Source: Amycolatopsis sp. CA-128772
Lineage (GTDB): Bacteria; Actinomycetota; Actinomycetes; Mycobacteriales; Pseudonocardiaceae
Direction of reading: 5' to 3'
Assembly (NCBI RefSeq): GCF_002904295.1
Contig: NZ_PPHG01000097.1
Location: 62,001-126,000, forward strand
DNA: 64,000 nt
The position numbers were made by a program, and so were the translations under genes. The notes under the pieces are model-generated. The model was not told the DNA's origin. It ran no database searches and saw only the letters and a list, made by a program, of their open reading frames with translations. This document shows positions 8,014-16,440 of the stretch, one piece after another (position 1 is the stretch's first letter; the number at the start of each line of letters is the position of its first letter).

Positions 8014-8970
8014 ATGCGCGCAGTGCAGGTGACCGAGTTCGGCGGACCCGAGGTGCTCACCCCCGTCGAGCTGCCCGACCCGGTGGCCGGGCCCGGCGAG
8101 GTCCTCATCGACGTCGACCGCATCGGCGTCAACTACGCCGACACCCACCAGGCCGAGAACAGCTACCTCGCGCCGTCGCAGCTGCCGCTCGTCCCCGGTG
8201 GCGAAGTCGTGGGCACCCAGGACGGCAAGCGTGTCGTCGCCCTGCTCAACGGCGGCGGCGGGTACGCCGAGAAGGCCGTCGCCCCGGCGGCCACGACCTT
8301 CCCGCTGCCCGACGGCATCGACGACCTGACCGCGCTGTCCATGCTGGTCCAGGGCACCACCGCCTGGGTGCTGCTCCGGCGCAACGCGCACCTGGCCGCG
8401 GGCGAGTCGGTCGTCGTGCACGCGGCCGCCGGCGGGGTCGGGACCGTCGCCGTGCAGCTGGCCAAGGCGTGGGGCGCCGGCCGCGTCATCGCCACCGCGA
8501 GCAGCGAAGACAAGCGCGCCCTCGCCCTCGAACTCGGCGCGGACGTCGCGATCGACTCGCGCTCCGAAGACATGACGGCCGCGCTGATCGAGGCGAACGA
8601 AGGCCGCCGCGTCGACGTCGTCCTCGACATGGTCGGCGGCACGACGACCGACCAGAGCATCGCCGCCCTCGCCCCGTTCGGCCGCCTGGCGTTCTACGGC
8701 ATGGCGGGCCGCGAAAGCCCGAAGCCGGTGGAGCTGCGCAACATCCTCGGCCACAGCACGACGATCAGCGGGATGTGGCTGCCGCACGTGTTCCGCCTGC
8801 CGGGCAACGTCTTCGGGACCGCGCTCACCGAGCTGTTCGACCTGGTGCAGAACGGCAAGCTGAAGGCGATCGCCGGCGGCGAGTACGCCCTGTCGGACGC
8901 CCGGGGCGCGCACGAGGCCCTGCGCTCCCGCAAGACGGCCGGCAAGCTACTGCTCGACCCCGGGAAGTAG
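8014..8970 (+). CDS. Zinc-independent quinone oxidoreductase (MDR superfamily)
   Basis: 318 residues, NADPH-dependent, related to QOR/zeta-crystallin. MRAVQVTEFGGPEVL is the standard N-terminus and decides the start. GVNYADTHQ is typical of QOR, the nucleotide fold motif is AAAGGVGTVAVQLAKAWGA, and ATASSEDKRALALELGAD follows. The C-terminus is KTAGKLLLDPG. The cysteine and histidine ligands for catalytic zinc of alcohol dehydrogenases are missing, which supports quinone or enone reduction. It probably answers to the divergent TetR gene through the operator at 7955-7978. Its last 24 bases overlap the convergent pabB 3' end. Confidence 0.9.
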   Translation: MRAVQVTEFGGPEVLTPVELPDPVAGPGEVLIDVDRIGVNYADTHQAENSYLAPSQLPLVPGGEVVGTQDGKRVVALLNGGGGYAEKAVAPAATTFPLPDGIDDLTALSMLVQGTTAWVLLRRNAHLAAGESVVVHAAAGGVGTVAVQLAKAWGAGRVIATASSEDKRALALELGADVAIDSRSEDMTAALIEANEGRRVDVVLDMVGGTTTDQSIAALAPFGRLAFYGMAGRESPKPVELRNILGHSTTISGMWLPHVFRLPGNVFGTALTELFDLVQNGKLKAIAGGEYALSDARGAHEALRSRKTAGKLLLDPGK

Positions 8971-10230
8971 CGGGTTCGCCAGGAGGTGTTCCAGGGGTGC
9001 CGCCTTGTGGAGGCACTCCTGCCACTCCGCCTCCGGGTCCGAATCCGCCGTGATGCCGCCGCCGACGCCCAGGGCGATCGTGCCGCCGGTGATCTCGAAC
9101 GTGCGGATCGCGACGTTCAGCTCCAGGCCCGCCAGCGGCGAGACCAACCCGATCGCGCCCGTGTAGACCCCGCGGCCGCGGGGTTCCAGTGCGGCGATCA
9201 GGTCCAGGGCCCGGATCTTCGGCGCGCCCGTCACCGAGCCCGGCGGGAACGTCGCCGCCAGCAGGGATGCGTCCGAAACGGACGGGCGCAGCACGCCGGT
9301 CACCGTCGAGTCCAGGTGCCACACCCCCGGCGCCGGGCGCACCCGCAGCAGGGACGGCACCGTCACCGAACCCACCTCGCAGACCCGGCCGAGGTCGTTG
9401 CGCACCAGGTCGGTGATCATCACGTTCTCCGCCACGTCCTTCGCGGACTGACGCAGCCGCACGGCGTTCCCGTCGTCCGACGGCCCGCGCCGCGGCAGGG
9501 TCCCCTTGATCGGCGTCGACCGCACCGCGCGCCCGTGTCGCGCCAGGAACAGTTCCGGCGAAAACGACACCACCGAACCCCACGCGCCGGACAGGAAAGC
9601 CGCCCGGCGCGGCGACAACGACGAAACCCCGGCCGAAAACAGCGCGGCCGGGGAGCCGGAGAACGAACCCGTGAATCGCGAGCAGATGTTGGCCTGGAAC
9701 AGCTCCCCGGCCTCGATCGCGTGCACGCACGCCTTCACGGCGTCCCGGTGCTCCGACGGCAGCGGTCGCCGCAACGGCCCCGCCGACCACGAACCGGCCG
9801 GAACGTCGGCGGCCAGCAGGGATTCCATTCTGGACACCGAAGGGCCGCCACCGTCCAGGGATTCCAGGTAGCAGGTGCCCGAGGCGGACCAGCGCAACAC
9901 GTGGTCCGCCCAGCCCCACGCCGACGCGGGCAGTGCGCCGGTGCGGCCCGACGGGTCCGCCGAGTCGTACGCCAGGTAGCCGAACCAGCCGCCGCCGATC
10001 ACCTCGGGTGCGGCGTCGGCCGCCGGCGGGAAGGAAGGCAGCGCGGACGGGGCCACGGCAAGGGATGGCGCGATCACCGCCCGCGCGGAAAACCAGTCAC
10101 CGGACAGCATGGCGGGCGGCGGGAGGCCGCGTGACCCGGCGTGGTGGGCGAGTACCGAGAAGGCGTGCGACGGCGTCACGTCCGTCCGGAGTGGCCTGCT
10201 CGTCACGCGCATGGCGACATACCACCACAC
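8947..10230 (-). CDS. pabB: Aminodeoxychorismate synthase component I
   Basis: About 427 residues of the chorismate-utilising enzyme family. It aminates chorismate to 4-amino-4-deoxychorismate for folate synthesis, using ammonia from a PabA subunit encoded elsewhere. The decisive motif is PIKGTLPR: the lysine marks PabB, where anthranilate synthase has PIAGT. Further landmarks are DVAENVMITDLVRNDLGRVC, TFPPGSVTGAPKIRA and GVGGGITADSDPEAEW. M. tuberculosis has pabB (Rv1005c) in the same neighbourhood. The start is uncertain: GTG at 10230 or ATG at 10212, neither with a clear ribosome site. No pabA or pabC is adjacent. Confidence 0.9.
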   Translation of the reverse strand: MWWYVAMRVTSRPLRTDVTPSHAFSVLAHHAGSRGLPPPAMLSGDWFSARAVIAPSLAVAPSALPSFPPAADAAPEVIGGGWFGYLAYDSADPSGRTGALPASAWGWADHVLRWSASGTCYLESLDGGGPSVSRMESLLAADVPAGSWSAGPLRRPLPSEHRDAVKACVHAIEAGELFQANICSRFTGSFSGSPAALFSAGVSSLSPRRAAFLSGAWGSVVSFSPELFLARHGRAVRSTPIKGTLPRRGPSDDGNAVRLRQSAKDVAENVMITDLVRNDLGRVCEVGSVTVPSLLRVRPAPGVWHLDSTVTGVLRPSVSDASLLAATFPPGSVTGAPKIRALDLIAALEPRGRGVYTGAIGLVSPLAGLELNVAIRTFEITGGTIALGVGGGITADSDPEAEWQECLHKAAPLEHLLANPLLPGVEQ

Positions 10231-10231
10231 G

Positions 10232-10846
10232 TCAGAGCAGCAGGTCTCCCAATGTGAACGGGTACACGACGGCGTTCTGCTCCACCGGCCCGGCGATGCC
10301 GGGGACGTCCGGGGTGTACGCGTGCTGGTGCACGCCGAGCCGGGAGTGGAACCAGCCCGGCCGGCCGGGGATGCCGTTGTGCCGGATCAGCCACAGCACG
10401 ACCTCGCTGTCGGCCCAGCGGTCCGGGTGCAGCCGGTGCGCCCAGCAGTCGTGGTCGGCGTAGACCAGCACCCGCTCGATGCGCGCCGCGTGCCGGACGT
10501 GCTTGATCCACGCCTTGACGAACCGGTCGTCGACGCTCGGCGCCGCCACCTCGAGCGCCGGCGCGAGCGACCCGGGGGCGAACGCGCCGAGCCGGCTGGC
10601 CGTCCGCACGAAGAAGTCCGCCTGGTCGTGCACCGCGCCGGGCCGCGCGTAGTGCCGGCCGCCGGCGTGCAGCCCGGCCTCCTGCGCGCCGGCCAGGTTG
10701 CGCTCGGCCGCGGAGTTGCTCCAGTTGACGTTCTCGCTGATCGTCACCGACACGAACCGGGCCTGCGCGGCGCGCACGGCCTGCCAGTCCGCCACGCGCT
10801 CGCGGTGCGACAGCGAGATGCCGAGTTCACTCTCCGGCTCTGTCAC
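10232..10846 (-). CDS. GH25 (lysozyme-like) fold protein lacking catalytic acids
   Basis: 204 residues from the GTG at 10846; sequence upstream of it does not look coding. The layout follows glycoside hydrolase family 25 muramidases. GISLSH matches the first strand (GIDVSH in active enzymes), and FVSVTISENVNW matches FVxxKATEG. Then come AGAQEAGLHAGGRHYARPG, and PALEVAAP at the LDxE strand. The key aspartate of strand 1 is Ser, and the DxE pair is E and Ala, so hydrolysis is unlikely. It may keep a carbohydrate-binding or structural role. No signal peptide is evident. Its stop is one base from the pabB start at 10230. Function is unknown. Confidence 0.62.
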   Translation of the reverse strand: MTEPESELGISLSHRERVADWQAVRAAQARFVSVTISENVNWSNSAAERNLAGAQEAGLHAGGRHYARPGAVHDQADFFVRTASRLGAFAPGSLAPALEVAAPSVDDRFVKAWIKHVRHAARIERVLVYADHDCWAHRLHPDRWADSEVVLWLIRHNGIPGRPGWFHSRLGVHQHAYTPDVPGIAGPVEQNAVVYPFTLGDLLL

Positions 10847-10924
10847 GGTCCGCCCCCGGCGCGTCGGTGGAGAGCACACCATACGTCGCCGGAGACGGAC
10901 CCGCAGTGACAACACACTGGTTGA

Positions 10925-11689
10925 TCAGGCGTTTTCGCGCTGGAACGTCCGTGTTCCCCACCACACGGACACCACGGCCATCACCAGCACCACGACACTG
11001 CCCGTGAACAGGGCGTCCATGGTGAAGTCGCCGCGGAAGGTGTTCCGCTCGACGTCGACGACGTGCCGGAACGGGTTGATCTGGGAGATCCGGTACAGCC
11101 ACGCCGGGGCGGCCCCGGACGTGATCGGCAGCAGGATCCCCGAGAGCAGCAGCAGCGGGATGAGCACCGCGTTGAGCAGGGCCGGGAACGTCTCCTCGCT
11201 CTTCAGCGTCAACGCCAGCGCGTACGAACACGACGCCAGCGACACCGCCAGCAGGAACACGATGACCAGGCTCAGCAGGACGCCGCCGACCGGTGCGTCC
11301 AGGTCGAAGGCCAGGTAGGCCAGCGCGATGATCAGCAGGGCCTGGACCACCGCCTGCAACGCGCTGGCCAGCACCTTGCCCAGCAGCAGCGCCACCCGGC
11401 TGACCGGCGTCACCCGGAACCGCTCGACGACGCCGGAGCGGTACTCCGCCAGCAGCCCGAAGCCGACGAACGAGCTGCCGAACAGCGCCAGCTGGGCGAT
11501 CAGCGCCGGGGTGAGCAGCATCCAGCCGTCCACTTCGGACAGGCCCTGGGCCTGCACGGCCCGGACCATCAGCGGGCCGAACAGGAACAGGTACAGCAGC
11601 GGCTGCATGATCCCGATCAGCACCCAGGTCGGGTTGCGCAGCGCCGCGGTCATCTCGCGGCGGAAGATCAGCCAGGTGTCACGCAGCAC
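10925..11689 (-). CDS. ABC-2 type drug exporter permease (DrrB-like)
   Basis: 254 residues with six hydrophobic segments. The N-terminus MLRDTWLIFRREMTAALRNP is the cytoplasmic lead-in of DrrB-type permeases, and the conserved ABC2 signature region VVERFRVTPVSRVALLLGK follows near residue 90. Towards the C-terminus are FPALLNAVLIPLLLLSGILLP and RISQINPFRHVVD, also typical of daunorubicin-resistance permeases. It forms the membrane half of an exporter with the ATPase gene at 11679-12656, which it overlaps by 11 bases (translational coupling). The substrate is unknown. Confidence 0.9.
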   Translation of the reverse strand: MLRDTWLIFRREMTAALRNPTWVLIGIMQPLLYLFLFGPLMVRAVQAQGLSEVDGWMLLTPALIAQLALFGSSFVGFGLLAEYRSGVVERFRVTPVSRVALLLGKVLASALQAVVQALLIIALAYLAFDLDAPVGGVLLSLVIVFLLAVSLASCSYALALTLKSEETFPALLNAVLIPLLLLSGILLPITSGAAPAWLYRISQINPFRHVVDVERNTFRGDFTMDALFTGSVVVLVMAVVSVWWGTRTFQRENA

Positions 11690-12656
11690 GGCCGGCCTCC
11701 TCCGCTTCCCGCAGGGAACGCCCGGTGAGGGTCAGGAAAACGTCGTCGAGCGTGGGCCGGTGCACCTGGACCGACAGCATCGGGATGTTCTTCGCGTCCA
11801 GCGCCCGCAGCAGCTCCGGTAGCGCGACGTCGCCGCGCGGTACCCGGAACCGGACCTCCCCGCCTTCGACGGACAGCTCCTGGGCGCCCGTCAGCCGCCC
11901 GGCGATTTCGGCGGCGTCCGTGCCCTGCTCCGGGGCGACCCCCACCTCGACGCGGTCGCCGTTGACCCGCGCCTTCAGCGCGTCCGGCGTGCCCTCGGCG
12001 ACGATCCGGCCGTCGTCGATGACGATCAGCCGGTCCGACAGCGCGTCGGCCTCGTCCAGGTAGTGGGTGGTGAGGAAGACCGTGACGCCCTGCTCGGCGC
12101 GCAGCCGGCGGATGTGCTCCCACAGGTTGGCGCGGCTCTGCGGGTCGAGGCCGGTCGACGGCTCGTCGAGGAACACCAGGCCGGGCGCGTGGATCAGCCC
12201 GAGCGCGATGTCGAGCCGCCGCCGCTGCCCGCCCGACAGCGTCTTGGTCAGCCGCTGGTCCAGCCCGGTCAGGTCGAGCTGTTCGGCGAGTTCCGCGCCG
12301 CGCGCGATCGCGTCGGCCTTGCTCATCCGGTAGAGCCGGCCCTGCAGCTCCAGTTCGTCGGCGACCTTGCTTTCGGGCGCGGTGCCGCCGCCCTGGGCGA
12401 CGTAGCCGATGCGCTCCCGCACCCCCAGCGGGTCGGCCAGCAGGTCGCGGCCGCCGACGGTCGCGGTGCCCGCGGTCGGCTCAAGCAGCGTGGTCAGCAT
12501 GCGCAGCGTGGTCGTCTTCCCGGCGCCGTTGGGCCCGAGGAAGCCGACCAGCTCGCCCGCTTCGACGTCGAGGTCGACGCCCTTCACCGCGTGTACTTCG
12601 CCACCGGAGCGGCCCTTGCGGCGGAACCGCCGCTCGAGACCGCGTGCCGTGATCAT
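11679..12656 (-). CDS. ABC exporter ATP-binding protein (DrrA-like)
   Basis: 325 residues. Walker A is GPNGAGKTTT, the Q-loop region GYVAQGGG, the signature LSGGQRRRLD, Walker B GLVFLDEPSTGLD and the H-loop TTHYLDEAD. The DrrA-type C-terminal domain follows, ending in ALDAKNIPMLSVQVHRPTLDDVFLTLTG. ATG start with AGGGGA 5 bases before it. It is the first gene of a two-gene exporter operon. Its promoter region carries two similar palindromes (12676-12691 and 12726-12741), probably binding the PadR regulator at 13071-13670 or another repressor. Confidence 0.94.
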   Translation of the reverse strand: MITARGLERRFRRKGRSGGEVHAVKGVDLDVEAGELVGFLGPNGAGKTTTLRMLTTLLEPTAGTATVGGRDLLADPLGVRERIGYVAQGGGTAPESKVADELELQGRLYRMSKADAIARGAELAEQLDLTGLDQRLTKTLSGGQRRRLDIALGLIHAPGLVFLDEPSTGLDPQSRANLWEHIRRLRAEQGVTVFLTTHYLDEADALSDRLIVIDDGRIVAEGTPDALKARVNGDRVEVGVAPEQGTDAAEIAGRLTGAQELSVEGGEVRFRVPRGDVALPELLRALDAKNIPMLSVQVHRPTLDDVFLTLTGRSLREAEEAGRAA

Positions 12657-12675
12657 GAGATCCCCTCTCGGAAGG

Positions 12676-12691
12676 TAGTCAAGCTTGACTA
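12676..12691. promoter_or_regulatory. Palindromic operator 1 of the Drr-type exporter
   Basis: TAGTCAAGCTTGACTA, a perfect 16-bp palindrome 20 bases upstream of the exporter ATPase start at 12656. A related copy lies 50 bases further upstream. Likely a repressor dimer site (inference). Confidence 0.7.
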
Positions 12692-12725
12692 GCTGAGGCG
12701 CACACTGTGCCCGAGCAGGATGCGC

Positions 12726-12741
12726 TAGTCAAACTTGATTA
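12726..12741. promoter_or_regulatory. Palindromic operator 2 of the Drr-type exporter
   Basis: TAGTCAAACTTGATTA, an imperfect copy of the palindrome at 12676-12691 (two differences). The centre-to-centre distance is 50 bases, close to five helical turns, so two dimers would lie on nearly the same DNA face. Confidence 0.65.
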
Positions 12742-12816
12742 CTGGCCCTCGCGAACTTTTCCGCCCGGAACGCCGGCTTTCCGGGTGACGCGCATGACGT
12801 GAGGCAGGGGGACGCG

Positions 12817-13007
12817 GTGGGCGGCGAACGGGGCGACGGGCTGCTGGTGGTGCGCTGCCAGCTCGGGAGCGGGCGGCGTTCCATCAGCTGGGGCAGCGCC
12901 GGCACGACCCGCTGTGGCGCTACGTGCGCGGCATGGCGGGCTCCCCGGACGTGGCGGACGACCTCGCCCAGGAAGCGTGGGTCGCCCTCCGCGACAGCAC
13001 CGCCTGA
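12817..13007 (+). pseudogene. Remnant of a sigma-70 family (ECF-like) factor: frameshifted and truncated
   Basis: From the GTG at 12817, preceded by an AGGGGGA ribosome site, translation gives GDGLLVVRCQLG, a typical sigma-factor N-terminus. After the GGG at 12865-12867 the match continues one frame over as ERAAFHQLGQRRHDPLWRYV and then GSPDVADDLAQEAWVALR (region 2), ending at a TGA at 13005-13007. One missing G in the GGG run explains the shift. Regions 3-4 are absent. The relic lies between the PadR gene and the exporter operon, on the opposite strand. A sequencing error could explain the frameshift but not the loss of the C-terminal half. Confidence 0.6.
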
Positions 13008-13070
13008 CCCGGCCGGACACCGGACCCCGGCGCGCACTGAGCCCGATCGAGGTGCGCTGGTCGAGCTTGC

Positions 13071-13670
13071 TCACCGAGCCGGCGGCTCGCCGAAGGCGGT
13101 CCCGGACTCGCCCGCCATCACGTAGTCCCCGGCCTCGAGCCGGGCGATCAGGCGTTCCAGCCAGGCGTGGCTCGCGTCGGTGATCCCGCCCCACAGCCGG
13201 TACAGCTCGCCGACGTGTTCCGGCGTGCCCAGCCCCATGTTCACCTTGAGCTCTTCGAGCATCAGCTCCGCCTGCTGCTGCTCGGCCTCCAGGTGCACCA
13301 GCCGGTGCCGGAGCAGGTTGATCACGCGGGCCCGGGGGAGCGTGGTCATCAGCGAGATCGCGGCCGACAGGTCGGGGTGGTTGAGCTGGGGGTCGGACAG
13401 CGCCTTCGAAAGCAGGACCTGGTACTCCTGCTCGCCCTCGCCGGTCAGCCGGTAGGCCACCCGGTCCGGGCCGCCTTCGCCGGGCTCGACGTCGACCTGC
13501 TCCAGCAGGTCTTCGGCGGTCATCTTCTTCAGCGCGTGGTAGATCGACCCGGGCTGGACGTTCGCCCACTTGTCCGCCGACCAGGTCAGCAGCTCGCGGC
13601 GCACCTGGTAGCCGTGCGCGCGGCCGTACATCCGCACCACCCCGAGCACGAGCAGCCGTGTCGCCGACAA
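13071..13670 (-). CDS. PadR-family transcriptional regulator
   Basis: 199 residues. The N-terminal winged helix reads RMYGRAHGYQVRRELL, then WANVQPGSIYHALKKM and a wing with VAYRLTGEGEQEYQ, the classic PadR domain. The C-terminal half is helical (Vir_act_alpha_C type) with HRLVHLEAEQQQAELMLEEL, the dimerisation coiled coil. PadR proteins typically repress efflux pumps, and a Drr-type exporter lies 415 bases downstream on the same strand with two palindromes in front. I chose the TTG at 13670 because GGGAGGGAGG lies 6 bases before it. A TTG at 13691 would add seven residues but lacks such a site. Confidence 0.9.
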   Translation of the reverse strand: MSATRLLVLGVVRMYGRAHGYQVRRELLTWSADKWANVQPGSIYHALKKMTAEDLLEQVDVEPGEGGPDRVAYRLTGEGEQEYQVLLSKALSDPQLNHPDLSAAISLMTTLPRARVINLLRHRLVHLEAEQQQAELMLEELKVNMGLGTPEHVGELYRLWGGITDASHAWLERLIARLEAGDYVMAGESGTAFGEPPAR

Positions 13671-13709
13671 CCGGGGCCTCCCTCCCGACAAAGCGCGTGA
13701 CGCCCTCCG

Positions 13710-13715
13710 TAGGCT
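13710..13715 (+). promoter_or_regulatory. -10 box of metG
   Basis: TAGGCT, 8 bases before the metG ATG at 13724. No ribosome site fits between, so metG is probably translated from a leaderless mRNA. Confidence 0.45.
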
Positions 13716-13723
13716 AATAAGGT

Positions 13724-15520
13724 ATGAGCACCCCTGTGTTGACCGCGGTGGCCTGGCCCTACGCCAACGGCCCCCGCCACATCGGCCACGTGTCCGGATT
13801 CGGCGTCCCGTCCGACGTCTTCTCCCGCTACCAGCGAATGGCCGGCAACCGGGTGCTCATGGTCTCCGGAACCGACGAACACGGCACCCCGATCACCGTC
13901 CAGGCGGACAACGAGAACTCGACCCCGCAGGAGACGGCGGACAAGTACACCCGCCAGATCGGCAACGACCTGCAGGGCCTGGGGCTGTCCTACGACCTGT
14001 TCACCCGGACCTCGACCGGCAACCACGCCGAGGTGACGCAGCAGATCTTCCTGGCGCTGCACCGCAACGGCTACGTCGTGCCGAAGACGACCCGGGGTGC
14101 GATCAGCCCGTCCACCGGCCGCACGCTGCCCGACCGCTACGTCGAGGGCACCTGCCCGATCTGCGGGTACGACGGCGCGCGCGGCGACCAGTGCGACAAC
14201 TGCGGCAACCAGCTCGACGCCGCGGAGCTGATCAACCCGAAGTCGCGGATCAACGGCGAGACGCCGAAGTTCGTCGAGACCGAGCACTACTTCCTCGACC
14301 TGCCGGCGTTCACCAAAACCCTCGGCGACTGGCTGGGCACCAAGAACGACTGGCGCCCGAACGTCCTCAACTTCACCAAGAACCTGATCGACGACATGCG
14401 GCCCCGGCCGATCACCCGCGACCTCGACTGGGGCGTCAAGATCCCCCTCGACGGCTGGCGCGACCAGCCGCTGAAGCGGTTCTACGTCTGGTTCGACGCG
14501 GTGATCGGGTACTTCTCGGCCAGCGTCGAGTGGGCCCGCCGGTCCGGCAACCCGGACGCGTGGCAGGAGTGGTGGAACAACGCCGACGCCCGGTCGTACT
14601 ACTTCATGGGCAAGGACAACATCACCTTCCACGCCCAGATCTGGCCCGCCCTGCTGTTCGGCCACAACGGCGAAGGCGACAAGGGCGGCGAGCCGGGCAA
14701 GTACGGCAAGCTGCACCTGCCGGACGAGATCGTCTCCAGCGAGTTCCTCACCATGAGCGGCTCGAAGTTCTCGACCTCGCGCGGGCGCGTGATCTACGTC
14801 GAGGACTTCCTGCGCGACTTCGGCCCGGACACGCTGCGGTACTTCATCTCGGTCGCCGGCCCGGAGACCCAGGACACCGACTTCACCTGGGACGAGTTCG
14901 TCCGCCGGACCAACTTCGAGCTGGCCAACGAGTGGGGCAACCTGGTCAACCGGTCCATCTCGATGGCGCACAAGAACGTCGGCGCGATCCCGCGCCCGGA
15001 GGCGCCGACGGCGGCCGACGAGGACCTGAAGGCGTTGTCGCGCAAGGCGTTCGACACCGCGGGGGCGCACCTGGCCCGGTCCCGGTTCAAGCTGGCGGCG
15101 GCCGAGGCGATGAAGGTCGTCACCGCGGCGAACAAGTACCTCTCCGACCAGGAGCCGTGGAAGCTCAAGGACGACCCCACGCGGCGCGACACCGTGCTGC
15201 ACACCGCGCTGCAGGTCGTCAGCGACGCCAACACGCTGCTGACGCCGTTCCTGCCGCACTCGGCGCAGAAGGTGCACGAGGCCCTCGGCGGCACCGGCGT
15301 CTGGGCCGCCCAGCCGGAGCTCGAAGAGGTCGACGACCTCGACATCGAGGGCCGGGTCAACCCGATCCTCACCGGCGACTATGCGGGCGAGCAGGCGAAG
15401 TGGGAGTCGAAGCCGATCGAGGTCGGCACGCCCCTGCAGAAGCCGTCGCCGCTGTTCACCAAGCTCGACCCGGCCCTCGGCGAGACCGGCCCGGAGTGGG
15501 CACCGATCAGCAAGGAGTAG
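13724..15520 (+). CDS. metG: Methionyl-tRNA synthetase
   Basis: 598 residues, a class I aminoacyl-tRNA synthetase charging tRNA-Met. The HIGH motif is PYANGPRHIGH near residue 16. A zinc knuckle with four cysteines (CPICGYDGARGDQCDNC) lies around residue 145, and FVETEHYFLDLP and RFYVWFDAVIGYFSAS follow. The KMSKS region reads MSGSKFSTSRG, a variant common in actinobacterial MetG. The C-terminal anticodon-binding domain includes YLSDQEPWKLK. There is no tRNA-binding EMAP-type extension. It is followed by tatD nine bases later, as in M. tuberculosis (metS-tatD-rpfB-ksgA). Confidence 0.97.
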   Translation: MSTPVLTAVAWPYANGPRHIGHVSGFGVPSDVFSRYQRMAGNRVLMVSGTDEHGTPITVQADNENSTPQETADKYTRQIGNDLQGLGLSYDLFTRTSTGNHAEVTQQIFLALHRNGYVVPKTTRGAISPSTGRTLPDRYVEGTCPICGYDGARGDQCDNCGNQLDAAELINPKSRINGETPKFVETEHYFLDLPAFTKTLGDWLGTKNDWRPNVLNFTKNLIDDMRPRPITRDLDWGVKIPLDGWRDQPLKRFYVWFDAVIGYFSASVEWARRSGNPDAWQEWWNNADARSYYFMGKDNITFHAQIWPALLFGHNGEGDKGGEPGKYGKLHLPDEIVSSEFLTMSGSKFSTSRGRVIYVEDFLRDFGPDTLRYFISVAGPETQDTDFTWDEFVRRTNFELANEWGNLVNRSISMAHKNVGAIPRPEAPTAADEDLKALSRKAFDTAGAHLARSRFKLAAAEAMKVVTAANKYLSDQEPWKLKDDPTRRDTVLHTALQVVSDANTLLTPFLPHSAQKVHEALGGTGVWAAQPELEEVDDLDIEGRVNPILTGDYAGEQAKWESKPIEVGTPLQKPSPLFTKLDPALGETGPEWAPISKE

Positions 15521-15529
15521 GAAGTACGC

Positions 15530-16366
15530 ATGGGTGATCAGAAGCGCGAGCTGCCGCCGGTCCCGGACCGGCTCCCGGTGTCGGTGGTGGACGCGCACAC
15601 CCATCTCGACGCGTGCGGCGCGGTCACCGCGGCCGATGTCACGGCCATGGTCGACCGCGCCGAGCGCGCCGGCGTCGCGCGCGTCGTCACGGTCGCCGAC
15701 GACCTCGCCTCGGCCCGCTGGGCCGCGGAGGCCACCACCTGGGACCGCCGGGTCTGGGCCGCCGTCGCGATCCACCCGACCCGGACCAAGGAGTTCGGCG
15801 AGGCGGAGAAGGCCGAGGTGGAGCGGCTGGCCGGGCACGAGCGCGTGGTCGCCGTCGGCGAGACCGGCCTCGACTACTACTGGGACTACTCGCCGCACGA
15901 CGCCCAGCAGGAGGCGTTCCGCTGGCACATCGGCCTCGCCAAGCGGCTGGGCAAGCCGCTGATGATCCACGACCGCGAGGCTCACGACGACGTGCTGCGC
16001 ATCCTGGCCGAAGAGGGTGCGCCGGATGCCGTAATTTTCCATTGTTTTTCCGGAGACGCGGAAATGGCCCGCAAGTGCGTCGACGCGGGATATGTCCTTT
16101 CCTTCGCGGGCACCGTGACGTTCAAGAACGCCAAGGGCCTCCACGAGGCGGCCCGGCTCTGCCCGCCCGGGCAGTACCTCGTCGAGACCGACGCGCCGTT
16201 TCTGACCCCCCACCCGTTCCGTGGGCGGCCGAACGAGCCGTTCGGCGCCGCCTACACCGTGCGTCACCTTGCGGCGCTCAGGGGCGAAGCTGTCCACGAA
16301 GTCGCCGAATCGGTCCGGACCACGGCCGAACGGGTGTACCGACTCCCCAGCGTCACATCGGGTTGA
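15530..16366 (+). CDS. tatD: TatD-family metal-dependent DNase
   Basis: 278 residues, a TIM-barrel metal hydrolase of the TatD family (3'-5' exonuclease activity is known for family members). Metal ligands are in DAHTHLD (near residue 20), the glutamate in VAVGETGLDYYWDYSP, histidines in LMIHDREAHDD and VIFHCFSGD, and the aspartate in YLVETDAPFLTPHPFRG. The ATG at 15530 follows the metG stop by nine bases with GGAAG just before it. A stretch near 16030-16100 uses unusually AT-rich codons. It probably forms an operon with metG. Confidence 0.94.
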   Translation: MGDQKRELPPVPDRLPVSVVDAHTHLDACGAVTAADVTAMVDRAERAGVARVVTVADDLASARWAAEATTWDRRVWAAVAIHPTRTKEFGEAEKAEVERLAGHERVVAVGETGLDYYWDYSPHDAQQEAFRWHIGLAKRLGKPLMIHDREAHDDVLRILAEEGAPDAVIFHCFSGDAEMARKCVDAGYVLSFAGTVTFKNAKGLHEAARLCPPGQYLVETDAPFLTPHPFRGRPNEPFGAAYTVRHLAALRGEAVHEVAESVRTTAERVYRLPSVTSG

Positions 16367-16409
16367 ACGCATTGCGACATCAGGGTTTCCCGCTCGGCCA
16401 CCTGATGTA

Positions 16410-16423
16410 GTGACCCAGATCAC
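16410..16423. promoter_or_regulatory. CRP/Cmr-type binding site upstream of rpfB
   Basis: GTGACCCAGATCAC: a perfect GTGA-N6-TCAC palindrome as recognised by CRP-family proteins. Its centre lies about 60 bases upstream of the start predicted from the promoter at 16441-16469, the usual class I activator distance. In M. tuberculosis a CRP site controls rpfA, so regulation of an Rpf gene by CRP has precedent. Confidence 0.6.
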
Positions 16424-16440
16424 GACACTCCGGGGGGTGT

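Noticed and set aside
13586..16423. 945-codon minus-strand frame across metG and tatD
   Set aside because: Low-complexity composition mirrors third-position bias. Both plus-strand genes are unambiguous.
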